NCBI GenBank assembly: GCA_017993055.1
Contig: JAGONM010000021.1
Location: forward strand, 1-64,000
Source: Armatimonadota bacterium
Lineage (GTDB): Bacteria > Armatimonadota > UBA5829 > DTJY01
Direction: 5' to 3'
DNA: 64,000 nucleotides
Shown: piece after piece, positions 40,742 through 49,012 of the stretch
How the letters are laid out: each line of letters begins with the position of its first letter
Position numbering within the stretch: the stretch's first letter is position 1
Program-made: the position numbers and the translations under genes
The notes under the pieces: model-generated
Told to the model about the DNA's origin: nothing
What the model saw: the letters and a program-made list of their open reading frames with translations, nothing else
Databases searched by the model: none

Positions 40742-41118
40742 TGCCCTTCGATGAACCTCTCGTATTGTTCGGAGGACATCAGGTCCTCCACTTCGCTGGG
40801 GTCGTCCATCTTGACGATCACCATCCATCCCGCTGCATAGGGGCTTTCATTGACCCGCTCGGGGGTCTCAGTGAGTTCCTCGTTGACTTCCACTATCTCA
40901 CCGCTGACTGGTGCGATGATGTCGGAAACACTCTTGATCGACTCGATGGTTCCGAACATGTCGCCCCTCTGCACAGTCGCCCCGACGTCGGGCAACTCCA
41001 TGAACACTATGTCTCCCAGTTCGGATTGAGCGTGCTCCGTGATTCCGACCGTGGCCAAGTCATCCTCGACCTTGAGCCACTCGTGCGATGCTGTGTATTT
41101 GAGATCATCAGGATTCAT
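40738..41118 (-). CDS. gcvH: Glycine cleavage system H protein
   Basis: A small lipoyl carrier of 126 residues that shuttles the aminomethyl intermediate between P and T proteins. The start reads MNPDDLKYTASHEWLKVEDD. The lipoylated Lys is in ESIKSVSDIIAPVSGEIVEV. ATG 41118 overlaps the gcvT stop as ATGA and has GGAGGAGGGAG upstream. Lipoyl attachment is probably by the LipM-like enzyme encoded at the operon end. Confidence 0.97.
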   Translation of the reverse strand: MNPDDLKYTASHEWLKVEDDLATVGITEHAQSELGDIVFMELPDVGATVQRGDMFGTIESIKSVSDIIAPVSGEIVEVNEELTETPERVNESPYAAGWMVIVKMDDPSEVEDLMSSEQYERFIEGH

Positions 41119-42236
41119 AGTTCTCCCTCCTCCTGCGCGGGCATCCCGACATGGATAGGCTTCGGCCTGTAGAATGGAGTGCCGGTCACGCGAACACCGC
41201 ACTTCCTGTCGCGTATCATGATCGCAAGATCGGTTCCCGGTTGAACGAACTTCCGGTCAACGTATGCAAGCGCGATTGGTTTCTGCAGCGTGGGCGAGAA
41301 GGTCCCACTGGTGACAATGCCCACCTGAACATCGTCCGCGAGAACGACTTGCGCATGGCGTGGAATGCATCTGTCATTGACCTCAAGTCCGACGAGTCTC
41401 CTTGCGGCGCCTGCAGCAGACTGCGACTCAATGGCTGTGCGCCCCAGAAAATCGCCCTTCTCGAGATGTACTGCCCACATCAGGCGTGCCTCTACGGGAG
41501 TGATCTCCGCCGAGAGTTCGTGCCCGTGAAGCGGATAGGCCAACTCCAGCCTGAGCACATCCCGAGCTCCGAGGCCGGCGGGTTCCATGCCGTACGCTTT
41601 TCCTGTGTCCAGCAGATGTGACCATAGAGTCGAGGCATCGTTCCAGTCACAGAGCAGTTCGAACCCGTCTTCCCCGGTGTAACCTGTGCGCGCCGCGAGA
41701 CACTTGACAGCGCCCACCTTACCGTACCGAGCGTGAAACCTGGGTATCAGGGTAAGATCTAAATCCGCCGACTCAGTGAGAACCTGTTCAGAACGTGGGC
41801 CTTGCACGGCGATTATGGCGGTATCGGTGGACCGGTTTGTCACTTCAGCGCCAGGCGCCGCGTGAGCACTGATCCAACGAAAATCGTTGTCGGCATTGGA
41901 TGCGTTCACCACCGCGAGATAGGAGTCGCTCTCTAGGCGATAGAGTATTAGGTCGTCGAGCACGCCGCCATCATCGGCGCACAGTAGAGTGTACTGGGCT
42001 TGCCCTTCGCAAAGTCTCGAGGCGTCATTGGTCATAATCCTCTGCAAAGCCTCGAGTGCGCCGGTGCCGGAGATGAGTATCTCGCCCATGTGCGACAGGT
42101 CAAAAAGGCCAACGGCGTAGCGAACCGACAGGGTCTCATGCGATATGCCGGAGTATTGCAGCGGCATCTCCCATCCCGCGAAGTCGGTCATTCTGGCCCC
42201 TAGCCGGATATGTTCATTGAAAAGAGGGGTGCGCAT
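41115..42236 (-). CDS. gcvT: Aminomethyltransferase (glycine cleavage T protein)
   Basis: The T protein moves the one-carbon unit from GcvH to tetrahydrofolate, giving 5,10-methylene-THF and ammonia. The 373 residues show TPLFNEHIRLGARMTDFAGW, the FDLSHMGEI motif, RTGYTGEDGFEL with the folate-binding site, and GLGARDVLRLE. GAGG eight bases upstream supports ATG 42236. It follows the homocysteine methyltransferase gene by 27 bases. No glycine riboswitch is seen in front of it. Confidence 0.97.
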   Translation of the reverse strand: MRTPLFNEHIRLGARMTDFAGWEMPLQYSGISHETLSVRYAVGLFDLSHMGEILISGTGALEALQRIMTNDASRLCEGQAQYTLLCADDGGVLDDLILYRLESDSYLAVVNASNADNDFRWISAHAAPGAEVTNRSTDTAIIAVQGPRSEQVLTESADLDLTLIPRFHARYGKVGAVKCLAARTGYTGEDGFELLCDWNDASTLWSHLLDTGKAYGMEPAGLGARDVLRLELAYPLHGHELSAEITPVEARLMWAVHLEKGDFLGRTAIESQSAAGAARRLVGLEVNDRCIPRHAQVVLADDVQVGIVTSGTFSPTLQKPIALAYVDRKFVQPGTDLAIMIRDRKCGVRVTGTPFYRPKPIHVGMPAQEEGEL

Positions 42237-42263
42237 CAGGAAGCCTCAAAGAGCAGGCGGTAT

Positions 42264-43133
42264 TCAGACCTTGAGACGCTTCTTCATCTCGCGTATATGA
42301 TCAGGAGTACTTCCGCAGCAGGCCCCGACTACGTTGACCCCGAGTCGTGCACATTCGACGGCGAAACCGGCAAGCTCGGCCGGAGTCGCATCGTAAACAA
42401 CTTGGCCTCCCATTACCTTCGGGAGACCAGCATTCGGCTGTGCAATCACAGGTATGTCGGTCGAGGCGCGAATCTCTGAAATCACCTGAAGCATGCCCTC
42501 GGGACCGACGCCGCAGTTGGCGCCGACGCCATCCGCTCCGGCCGACGTCAGTTCACTTGCCGCACTTGAGGGCTTCACGCCCATCATAGTCCTACCCCCA
42601 GTGTCGAACGCCATAGTACACAGGCACGGGAGTCCGGAGCGCCGCGCGCCCTCGAGAGCCGCTTTGAGTTCGTCCAGATCGGAGAAGGTCTCCAAAAGGA
42701 TCGCATCAGCGCCGGCAGAGGCCTGAGCGCCCGCCGCTTGGGCAAAGGCATCCGACACGTCAGCGAAGCGCAGATTCCCCAGTGGCTCAAGAAACTGGCC
42801 TGTCGGTCCCAGAGACGCCATCACGAAGCACTCATCGCCGGCAGCGTGTCTGGCAAGTGATACGCCGGCGGCGTTCAGTTCGGCCGCGCGGTTCTCCAGT
42901 CCGTAGCACGCAAGTTTGATCCGTGTGCCCCCGAAGGTGTTGGTGGAAATCATGTCCGATCCTGCCTCTACATAGGCGGTGCACACATGCTTCACCGCGT
43001 CGGGATGCTCGACATTCCACAACTCGGGGCATTCACCTGCGTCCATTCCGTGCCGTTGCAGCATGGTACCCATCGCGCCGTCGGCCAGCACCGGGCCTCC
43101 CAAGATCGCTTCGAGAAAACGAATACTGCTCAT
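42264..43133 (-). CDS. Homocysteine S-methyltransferase domain protein
   Basis: A 289-residue stand-alone domain like the N-terminal module of cobalamin-dependent methionine synthase (MetH) and the BHMT/MmuM enzymes. Zinc-binding cysteines are in GANCGVGPE and in GACCGSTPDHI near the C-terminus. The start VLADGAMGTMLQRHG and the TNTFGGTRIKL motif are typical. The methyl donor is unknown; S-methylmethionine, betaine or methyl-corrinoid/THF from a separate subunit are all possible. ATG 43133 overlaps the previous stop as ATGA. Its place next to the glycine cleavage genes suggests feeding one-carbon units into methionine. Confidence 0.9.
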   Translation of the reverse strand: MSSIRFLEAILGGPVLADGAMGTMLQRHGMDAGECPELWNVEHPDAVKHVCTAYVEAGSDMISTNTFGGTRIKLACYGLENRAAELNAAGVSLARHAAGDECFVMASLGPTGQFLEPLGNLRFADVSDAFAQAAGAQASAGADAILLETFSDLDELKAALEGARRSGLPCLCTMAFDTGGRTMMGVKPSSAASELTSAGADGVGANCGVGPEGMLQVISEIRASTDIPVIAQPNAGLPKVMGGQVVYDATPAELAGFAVECARLGVNVVGACCGSTPDHIREMKKRLKV

Positions 43134-44206
43134 TCGTTCAGTCCATCCTTCTTATCTGACTGTGTCTCCCGCTGTCCAGCCGTGTGTCTTGCCATCGCGA
43201 GTTGAGCCAGTAGCAGCGAGATACATGCCTCGGCGCCTTGATTCTCGTTGACCCCAGACGGATTGATCCCGTCTCTGCAGCCGCCGGTCTCCGGGTCGTA
43301 AACCGATCTTCCTGACCGATTCTTGCCGAAGAACCAGTCGTAGCTGGTACGCGCCGAATCCAAGTACTCCGGTGCGTCCAGGATCGAGTAAGCGGCGGTG
43401 AGGGCATGTACCGAGTAGCCCGCATCTATGCTCTGTTGATCGTACCATGGGCGGTCCCCGCCCTTCTGGTACCAACCGTCGTTACCGATGATCTCGAGTC
43501 GGCCCCCAACCACCGTGGTCTCAATCAGGAAGTCAAGAGTCCGCCTGCCCACATCGAGATACCCTTTGTCGTCGGTGGCACTTCCCGCCATCAGCATACT
43601 GAGTGGGAGCACGGCATTACCGTAGGTCATGTACGGCTCGAACCAATGCCACCGGTCGTCCGAGTACTCTCTGACCTGAAAAGCGAGTCTGTCGGCAAGC
43701 GCGCGGACTTGGTTCTGTATGCCCTCGTCATGCTCGACCCTAAGGTACTCGCACAGGCCGATCAGGGAGTATGCGATCGCGCGAGGGCTGGTCAGGTCCC
43801 CGACGTGCGGAGCAGCAGCCCTGATGATCTTCTTCGCTACCGTGCTCATGCTCTCGGGAATACGGGCAGAAGCCGCAACTCCGCAACCCCACATGCATCT
43901 CCCAAGGCAGTCCTCAGTACCGTCCGCGTCGAGGAATGATCGCTGGTAGGTCATTATGTTGCTGAACCGGTATTGCGGATTCTGTGCATGATGAACGAAA
44001 CTGAGGTACTTCCGTGCGAGTTCCAGCGCGTCTGCGGAATGGGTAAGTTCGTACCCTCTCACCGCGACCAGCAGGGCGCGGGCGTTATCGTCCGTAGTGT
44101 AACCCAAGCGTCGGTTGGGGATCGAGAACACACCGTGCTGCAGGATACCCGTATCGTCGGTCATGGACTTCAAATAGCGCAGCGACAATGGTGGGTGCGT
44201 GGTCAC
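43130..44206 (-). CDS. Alpha/alpha-barrel (six-hairpin-like) glycan-associated protein
   Basis: A 358-residue protein of mostly helical character. It has the motif TTDDNARALLVAVRGYEL, Trp- and Tyr-rich segments (WHWFEPYMTYGNAVLP, NDGWYQKGGDRPWYDQQSID) and SYDWFFGKN. These resemble six-hairpin glycosidase-type toroids that occur next to family 4 glycosyltransferases; the exact activity is unknown. GTG 44206 overlaps the glycosyltransferase stop as GTGA, so translation is coupled. No signal peptide is present, so it is cytosolic. It probably acts on, or is a partner for, the glycan made by its neighbour. Confidence 0.75.
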   Translation of the reverse strand: MTTHPPLSLRYLKSMTDDTGILQHGVFSIPNRRLGYTTDDNARALLVAVRGYELTHSADALELARKYLSFVHHAQNPQYRFSNIMTYQRSFLDADGTEDCLGRCMWGCGVAASARIPESMSTVAKKIIRAAAPHVGDLTSPRAIAYSLIGLCEYLRVEHDEGIQNQVRALADRLAFQVREYSDDRWHWFEPYMTYGNAVLPLSMLMAGSATDDKGYLDVGRRTLDFLIETTVVGGRLEIIGNDGWYQKGGDRPWYDQQSIDAGYSVHALTAAYSILDAPEYLDSARTSYDWFFGKNRSGRSVYDPETGGCRDGINPSGVNENQGAEACISLLLAQLAMARHTAGQRETQSDKKDGLNE

Positions 44207-45594
44207 TGATCCCGTTCCTCTCGTGACTCGATGTTCTTGATGTCCACAGGTTTGGCATTCGCGATCTCCAGCTTACACCGCGCGCACAACTTGTGAAAGA
44301 GGTCGAGATAGTCTATAGCTACGTTGAACCATGCCGCGCGTCGGCCATACTTGTAAGCCTTCGTCTCCATCTGCTCGCGCAATGCCGGGTCAGCGAGTAT
44401 CTTGTTGATTGCTAAGCCTGTGCACTCAGGATCCTTGAAATCAACCAGTATCCCCCGGCCCTCGGAAAGGACCTCTTCCGCATAGAGGTACGGCGTAGAG
44501 ACCACTGGCTTTCCACACCCAATCGCGTAGGCGAGAGTCCCGCTGGTGATCTGATCTCTGTTGATATACGGCGTCAGATAGACATCCGTGGCCCCCAAGT
44601 AGTTAATCAACTCCTCGAGCGTCAGATACCGGTTGTTGAAGCGAACGTTCTTCTCGAGATGCAAATCCGACACGAGTTGAAGCAGTTCGTTACGATAGCT
44701 CTCTCCCTCGTGATTACGTACGCCGGGATGCGTCTCGCCAAGTACCAGATAGATGGCGTCGGGATTCTCCTCCACGACGGTCGCCATTGCCTTGATGCCG
44801 TACTCGATGCCCTTCCCGCGGCTGATCAGTCCAAAGGTTGATATAACCGGCCTGTCAGAGATGCCGAGGGCCTTCTTGACAGAGACCGAACTGACTCGAT
44901 GTACGTTGGGGACGCCGTGAGGAATTACCACAACCTTCTCCGGACGCGCCCGGTAGGTGTTCAGGAGAATCGCACGGCCGGCCTTGATCATAACCACTAC
45001 GGCATCGGAGAGTTCCGCGACGCGGTTCATGACCTGGCGCTGACCATCCGAGGGGTCAGACAGCACGGTGTGCAGAGTCGTGACGATAGGCTTCTGCAGC
45101 CTGTCCATGAATGCCAAGACATGCGAACCGTCCGGACCTCCGAAAATGCCGTATTCGTGCTGCACGCTGACCACATCAATCGTTGAGGCGTTGATCTGAT
45201 CGGCCACATCAAGGTACGACTGCAGGTCGTGTTTCTCGATATGATACTTGACGCTCTTTGGGTATTGCTCGATGGCGATGTCGCCGCCCACCGCGACTAC
45301 CGCCGGATCGGAAAAAGGCGTGTACTTTGCCACCGCCGTTACGACATCTTTGGTGAAGGTCGCGATTCCGCATTCCTGGGGCGGGTAGGTGCCGACGTAC
45401 GCGATCTCGATGCGGTTTAGGACCTCCCGAAGGAACCTGAACATCTTTAAATCTTCGGGATGCCAGCCTTCTCTGTCACCGTATCCCGCCAGAGCCAGAT
45501 CCTCCAGGCTCTTCGTGGCACGACTCGACCTCTTGCCCTCTGCCTTCTCTTCTACCGCCAATTTCCTTCTCCGAATCATACAGACGCGGTTCAT
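44203..45594 (-). CDS. Glycosyltransferase family 4 protein
   Basis: A 463-residue GT-B retaining glycosyltransferase that would use a nucleotide sugar. An N-terminal extension of about 60 charged residues precedes the first Rossmann domain (IEIAYVGTYPPQECGIATFT). The acceptor half has VVSVQHEYGIFGG. The donor half has VVIPHGVPNVH, VISTFGLISRGKGIEYGI, the E-x7-E-like DVYLTPYINRDQITSGTLAYA and the family turn GCGKPVVSTPYLYAEEVL. It is the first gene of the operon that continues to lipM. The start ATG 45594 is uncertain because no good ribosome site is seen; ATG 45579 is an alternative. Confidence 0.87.
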   Translation of the reverse strand: MNRVCMIRRRKLAVEEKAEGKRSSRATKSLEDLALAGYGDREGWHPEDLKMFRFLREVLNRIEIAYVGTYPPQECGIATFTKDVVTAVAKYTPFSDPAVVAVGGDIAIEQYPKSVKYHIEKHDLQSYLDVADQINASTIDVVSVQHEYGIFGGPDGSHVLAFMDRLQKPIVTTLHTVLSDPSDGQRQVMNRVAELSDAVVVMIKAGRAILLNTYRARPEKVVVIPHGVPNVHRVSSVSVKKALGISDRPVISTFGLISRGKGIEYGIKAMATVVEENPDAIYLVLGETHPGVRNHEGESYRNELLQLVSDLHLEKNVRFNNRYLTLEELINYLGATDVYLTPYINRDQITSGTLAYAIGCGKPVVSTPYLYAEEVLSEGRGILVDFKDPECTGLAINKILADPALREQMETKAYKYGRRAAWFNVAIDYLDLFHKLCARCKLEIANAKPVDIKNIESREERDQ

Positions 45595-45709
45595 TCGTTA
45601 TTGCCCTGCGACTGCATGGCGATCATTCGTGGTACAACACTGTATTCGACGGGAATCGTGAACGTACCTCCATCTAACCCCGCCACATGTTCTTGCCGCG
45701 AGCAGCAGC

Positions 45710-45738
45710 TTGTACCTTAGCCGGAATTCCTCTACAAT
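45710..45738 (+). promoter_or_regulatory. Promoter of the nucleoside phosphorylase gene
   Basis: TTGTAC (45710-45715), a 17-base spacer and TACAAT (45733-45738) form a good sigma70 promoter in the divergent region. A small hairpin, CTGCC with GGCAG, lies in the leader. No comparably clear promoter was found for the opposite glycosyltransferase operon. Confidence 0.7.
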
Positions 45739-45810
45739 AATCGCGTACCCCCTGCCAAGAAGGGGCAGCCGGCATCTGGGCGCACTAGTTCAGGGATGCG
45801 GAGGTGTGAT

Positions 45811-46566
45811 ATGACGATTGCGGTAATCGCTGGTACTGGTCTGTCAGATCCAGCAAGTGATCGCAAAATGCGCGTGTCTACAACCCCGTTCGGAGAGGCG
45901 TTTCTTTCTGAGGTCTCATTCGGCGGGTCAAGGACACTGATGCTCGCCCGGCATGGATCCGAACTCAATATCCCGCCGCATCTCATAAACTATCGCGCCA
46001 ACATGTGGGCGCTAAGAGATGCCGGGGTGGATACCGTAATCGCGACGGCCGCAGTCGGCTCCCTTGTGCCCGATCTCGCTCCTGGAAGCCTTGCCGTAGT
46101 CAAGGATTTCTTGGACTTGACACGGCAGAGGCCCAGCACATTTCAGGATGTGCCGGGAGAGTCAGTGAGACATCTGGACCTCAGCGTCGCCTACTGCCCC
46201 GAAGTTCGTGATGCCTTGTGCGAGGCGGCAGGACATGACAAGTTTCCGGAGGTCGTATACGCCTGCACGGAGGGTCCGCGTTACGAAACTCCGGCGGAAG
46301 TGCGGATGCTCAGACGGCTTGGTGCAGACGTTGTGGGAATGACCGGTGTCCCGGAGGTCGTGCTGGCGAGAGAACTGGGGATGTGTTACGGTACCCTGGC
46401 AATCGTCACGAACTACGCCGCAGGAATATCCCCCACCCCACTGTCGCACAATGACGTTGCCTCGGTAGCCCGAGAGCACCGCCAAGTTGTGCTCGAGATC
46501 ATCGGACGTGCGGTCGGTCTTCTGGTCGGGCGCCGGGGTTGTGCCGGATGCGCAACCGACGGTTAG
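45811..46566 (+). CDS. MTAP/PNP family purine nucleoside phosphorylase
   Basis: A 251-residue trimeric-type (class I) phosphorylase that splits a purine nucleoside with phosphate. Motifs are IAGTGLSD at the start, MLARHGSELNIPPHLINYRAN, TEGPRYETPAEVRMLRRLGA, VVGMTGVPEVVLARELG and IVTNYAAGISPTPLSH. In methylthioadenosine phosphorylases the segment after TNY carries Asp residues that bind the 6-amino group; here it is TNYAAG. A 6-oxopurine substrate (inosine, guanosine or methylthioinosine) is therefore more likely. ATG 45811 has GGAGG upstream, whereas ATG 45796 contains that site. The TAG stop overlaps the pilT stop on the other strand. Confidence 0.88.
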   Translation: MTIAVIAGTGLSDPASDRKMRVSTTPFGEAFLSEVSFGGSRTLMLARHGSELNIPPHLINYRANMWALRDAGVDTVIATAAVGSLVPDLAPGSLAVVKDFLDLTRQRPSTFQDVPGESVRHLDLSVAYCPEVRDALCEAAGHDKFPEVVYACTEGPRYETPAEVRMLRRLGADVVGMTGVPEVVLARELGMCYGTLAIVTNYAAGISPTPLSHNDVASVAREHRQVVLEIIGRAVGLLVGRRGCAGCATDG

Positions 46567-47624
46567 GGCCTCCGGATCATCTGTTTCAGTTCGGTGAGAT
46601 TGCCCGCATTTATGTACGCTTCCTCTTCCGTAATCAGGCCACCCTTGAAGAATTTCGTGAGGCACTGGTTCATAGTCTGCATGCCCCAATATCCACCTTC
46701 GGTGATCGCTGCGTATATCTGACTGGACCGCCCTTCCTCGATCAACTTGCTGATGGTGGGAGTAGCGATCATTATCTCGACGGAGGCAATCCGGCCCTGT
46801 CCATCGGCCTTGGGTATCAGCTTTTGGGAGACGATGCCGCGAAGCGACTGAGACATTCTCAGACATATCTGCGGCTTATCGTGAGGCGGGAACATGTTGA
46901 TGATTCGATCCAGAGTCTCCGCCGCGCTCGATGTATGTACCGTCGAAAGAACCAGGTGCCCGGTCTCTGAAGCCTGCAGGGCGACATTCATTGTCTCGAC
47001 GTCACGCATCTCACCTATCAGGATAATATCCGGGCTCTGACGCACGACATATTTCAGTGCCTCAGTGAACGAATTGGTGTCAATGCCGACCTCTCTCTGG
47101 TTCACTACACCGAGCTTGTCGGGATGAACGAACTCGATCGGGTCCTCGACGGTGACGATGTTGCACCGCCGGGTCTGGTTTATGAGGTCTATCATAGCTG
47201 CAAGAGTGGTGGACTTGCCTGATCCGGTCGGGCCCGTGACAAGAATCAACCCCTGCCTGTGCAACACCATGTCCTTCAGAACCGGGGGCATGCCTAGGTC
47301 GTCGAGGGAGAAGATATCAAGTGGGATGAGCCGGCAGACCATGCCCATGCTGCCGCGCTGCTGGTATATGTTCGCCCTGACGCGAGTGACGTCAGGAATG
47401 GTAAAGGCCAAGTCCATCTCATGGCGATTCTCAAACCTTCCGATCTGGTCGTGGGTCATGACGCTGTAGGCAAGGTCTCGTACCTGCTCGGCTGTCATAG
47501 GCTCCTGCTGATCCATCGGACTGATCCTGCCGTGAACGCGCAGCACCGGCGGCGCGTTCTCCTTGAGAAACAGGTCGGATGCTGTCTGACTAGCGCCGAT
47601 CTTCAGAAGTTCGCTCAAATCCAT
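46563..47624 (-). CDS. pilT: Type IV pilus retraction ATPase PilT-like
   Basis: A 353-residue hexameric secretion-type ATPase. The N-terminal PAS-like domain (ASDLFLKENAPPVLRVHGRI) is followed by Walker A GPTGSGKSTTLAAM. The Asp box (VTVEDPIEF), Walker B PDIILIGEMRD and His box TGHLVLSTVHTSSAAETLDR come next. The C-terminal retraction motif in PilT proteins is A-I-R-N-L-I-R; here the matching late part is different (NLTELKQMIRRP). It drives pilus retraction, hence twitching or DNA uptake. No other pil genes are in the window. GAGAGGG precedes ATG 47624. Confidence 0.93.
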   Translation of the reverse strand: MDLSELLKIGASQTASDLFLKENAPPVLRVHGRISPMDQQEPMTAEQVRDLAYSVMTHDQIGRFENRHEMDLAFTIPDVTRVRANIYQQRGSMGMVCRLIPLDIFSLDDLGMPPVLKDMVLHRQGLILVTGPTGSGKSTTLAAMIDLINQTRRCNIVTVEDPIEFVHPDKLGVVNQREVGIDTNSFTEALKYVVRQSPDIILIGEMRDVETMNVALQASETGHLVLSTVHTSSAAETLDRIINMFPPHDKPQICLRMSQSLRGIVSQKLIPKADGQGRIASVEIMIATPTISKLIEEGRSSQIYAAITEGGYWGMQTMNQCLTKFFKGGLITEEEAYINAGNLTELKQMIRRP

Positions 47625-47640
47625 GAGAATACCCTCTCTT

Positions 47641-48363
47641 TCAGCCCTCGCCGCTGGTGTCGGCAGCAGTCCCTCTCCTGATCAGGAAATACACCAGCAC
47701 GGCGGATAACAGTCCCAACAGAAGTATCAAGGCCACATACAGAAATGGGGTGCGCGTGCGAATGCCGCTACTCTCATCAGGACGGAGATCCGACTGAAGA
47801 AGCGGCAACCCAAGTGTGCGAAACGAGGAGTCCTTGATGCGAACGCTATACCCATAAGCATTAGTGCCACGGTGAAGGGCAATATTCAAGTAATCATTTT
47901 CGAACCGTTGAAGTCCCCGGAACCGAAAAGGCGTCGAGAGCATAAACTCAACTTGGAGATACCTCTGATCCTTGAATGCCTTGATTATCGGCTCCAGGGG
48001 AAAACCGCCCGACTCAGTGTTCACCGTACCGAGTGCTACAAACTCCACGCTTGTCGTCACGCTGCCATCCGCCATCTTTGCCTGATCTATCCGAATCTGA
48101 TCTGCAGTCCATCCCGTCTCGCGAAGTAGATTCGCAAGATGCCGTTCCGCCTTCGACTGCTCCACCGCCCGCGGATAGGCGAATGAAACGGAATCAAAGT
48201 CCTTCGTAACGAGTACGAGCATGAGAACGTCCGGCATCGGCAGAAGGGTCTGAGTCGGCGATGCCGGCTCGACACCGGCAGCGGTCTTGGGAGTGAAGAC
48301 CGATCCGGATAGGATAGCGGCCAGAGCGAGGGTCGAGAGGAACTTCGCGGCAGAATAACGCAT
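47641..48363 (-). CDS. Secreted protein with C-terminal membrane anchor, unknown function
   Basis: A protein of about 240 residues. A signal peptide (MRYSAAKFLSTLALAAILSG, cleavage near AAG) leads a domain with MLVLVTKDFDSVSFAYPRAV and a Trp- and Lys-rich middle. The C-terminal transmembrane helix is FLYVALILLLGLLSAVLVYFLI, followed by a short basic tail. Most of it would be periplasmic. No family was recognised. ATG 48363 fits the signal peptide; GTG 48438 and ATG 48420 are upstream alternatives. It lies 16 bases before pilT and is probably co-transcribed. Confidence 0.7.
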   Translation of the reverse strand: MRYSAAKFLSTLALAAILSGSVFTPKTAAGVEPASPTQTLLPMPDVLMLVLVTKDFDSVSFAYPRAVEQSKAERHLANLLRETGWTADQIRIDQAKMADGSVTTSVEFVALGTVNTESGGFPLEPIIKAFKDQRYLQVEFMLSTPFRFRGLQRFENDYLNIALHRGTNAYGYSVRIKDSSFRTLGLPLLQSDLRPDESSGIRTRTPFLYVALILLLGLLSAVLVYFLIRRGTAADTSGEG

Positions 48364-48473
48364 AGAGCGAAATCTGCAGGGACCGGATAGTTGGGTTGTC
48401 GAAGACCTGTCTGGATGCATGCATCCCTGCGACTTCACTGGACGATCCTGTCAGCATCGGAGATCAAAGAAAA

Positions 48474-48549
48474 TGGTGGAGGTTAGGGGATTCGAACCCC
48501 TGACATTCACGCTGCCAGCGTGACGCTCTCCCAACTGAGCTAAACCCCC
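48474..48549 (-). tRNA. tRNA-Ala (GGC)
   Basis: The minus strand folds as a full cloverleaf of 76 bases with encoded CCA. The acceptor stem is GGGGGTT with AACCTCC (one G-T pair). The anticodon loop CTGGCAG gives anticodon GGC, and the T arm is GGGGTTCGAATCCCC. It reads GCC and GCU alanine codons. A consensus-like promoter lies just upstream. Confidence 0.97.
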
Positions 48550-48562
48550 ACGCATCGTTGTC

Positions 48563-48591
48563 ATTATACAAGGAGACGCCACAGAATGCAA
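48563..48591 (-). promoter_or_regulatory. Promoter of tRNA-Ala
   Basis: On the minus strand TTGCAT (48591-48586), a 17-base spacer and TATAAT (48568-48563) precede the tRNA. The transcript would start about seven bases before its first base. Confidence 0.8.
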
Positions 48592-48724
48592 TAGCGATTC
48601 CGTTCCAGTGGAAGGACCGCTTGCCGAATCTACTGAGCAGCGTCCTACCTATACAGGAGACTCTGCCCAGAACGTGGAACATCCCGTAGAGTTACCCATC
48701 ACACCTGCTGGGAGGATAGCCAAC

Positions 48725-49003
48725 ATGGTGACCGCGATCGTGATGATCAGGGCTGATCGAACGAGCATCCCGGAGACGGCTCAGGCATTGGCTGACATCG
48801 AGGGCGTCGCCGAGGTCTATTCAATTTCGGGCGACTACGATATCGTCGCAGTAGTGCGTGTAAAGGAATACGATCAACTCGCGTCGGTCGTGACCGAACA
48901 CCTGCTGAAGATGCCGGCGATCCTGGGAACCCAGACACACATGGCTTTCCAGACCTATTCGAAACACGATCTGGAAAGCGTCTTTACGATAGGTGAAGAG
49001 TGA
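48725..49003 (+). CDS. Stand-alone Lrp/AsnC ligand-binding (RAM) domain protein
   Basis: A 92-residue protein made only of the alpha/beta RAM domain of Lrp/AsnC regulators (VTAIVMIRADRTSIPETAQA, VAEVYSISGDYDIVAVVRVK, AILGTQTHMAFQTYSKHDLE). The helix-turn-helix DNA-binding domain is absent. Such small proteins bind amino acids and may act as sensors or tune full-length Lrp proteins. GGAGG nine bases upstream fixes ATG 48725, although the frame is open further upstream. It ends only nine bases from the 3' end of tRNA-Sec, which is on the other strand. Confidence 0.88.
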   Translation: MVTAIVMIRADRTSIPETAQALADIEGVAEVYSISGDYDIVAVVRVKEYDQLASVVTEHLLKMPAILGTQTHMAFQTYSKHDLESVFTIGEE

Positions 49004-49012
49004 CGCGGGACA

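Noticed and set aside
42237-42263. Glycine riboswitch in front of gcvT
   Set aside because: The gap is 27 bases, far too short for an aptamer, and none is seen before the operon start.
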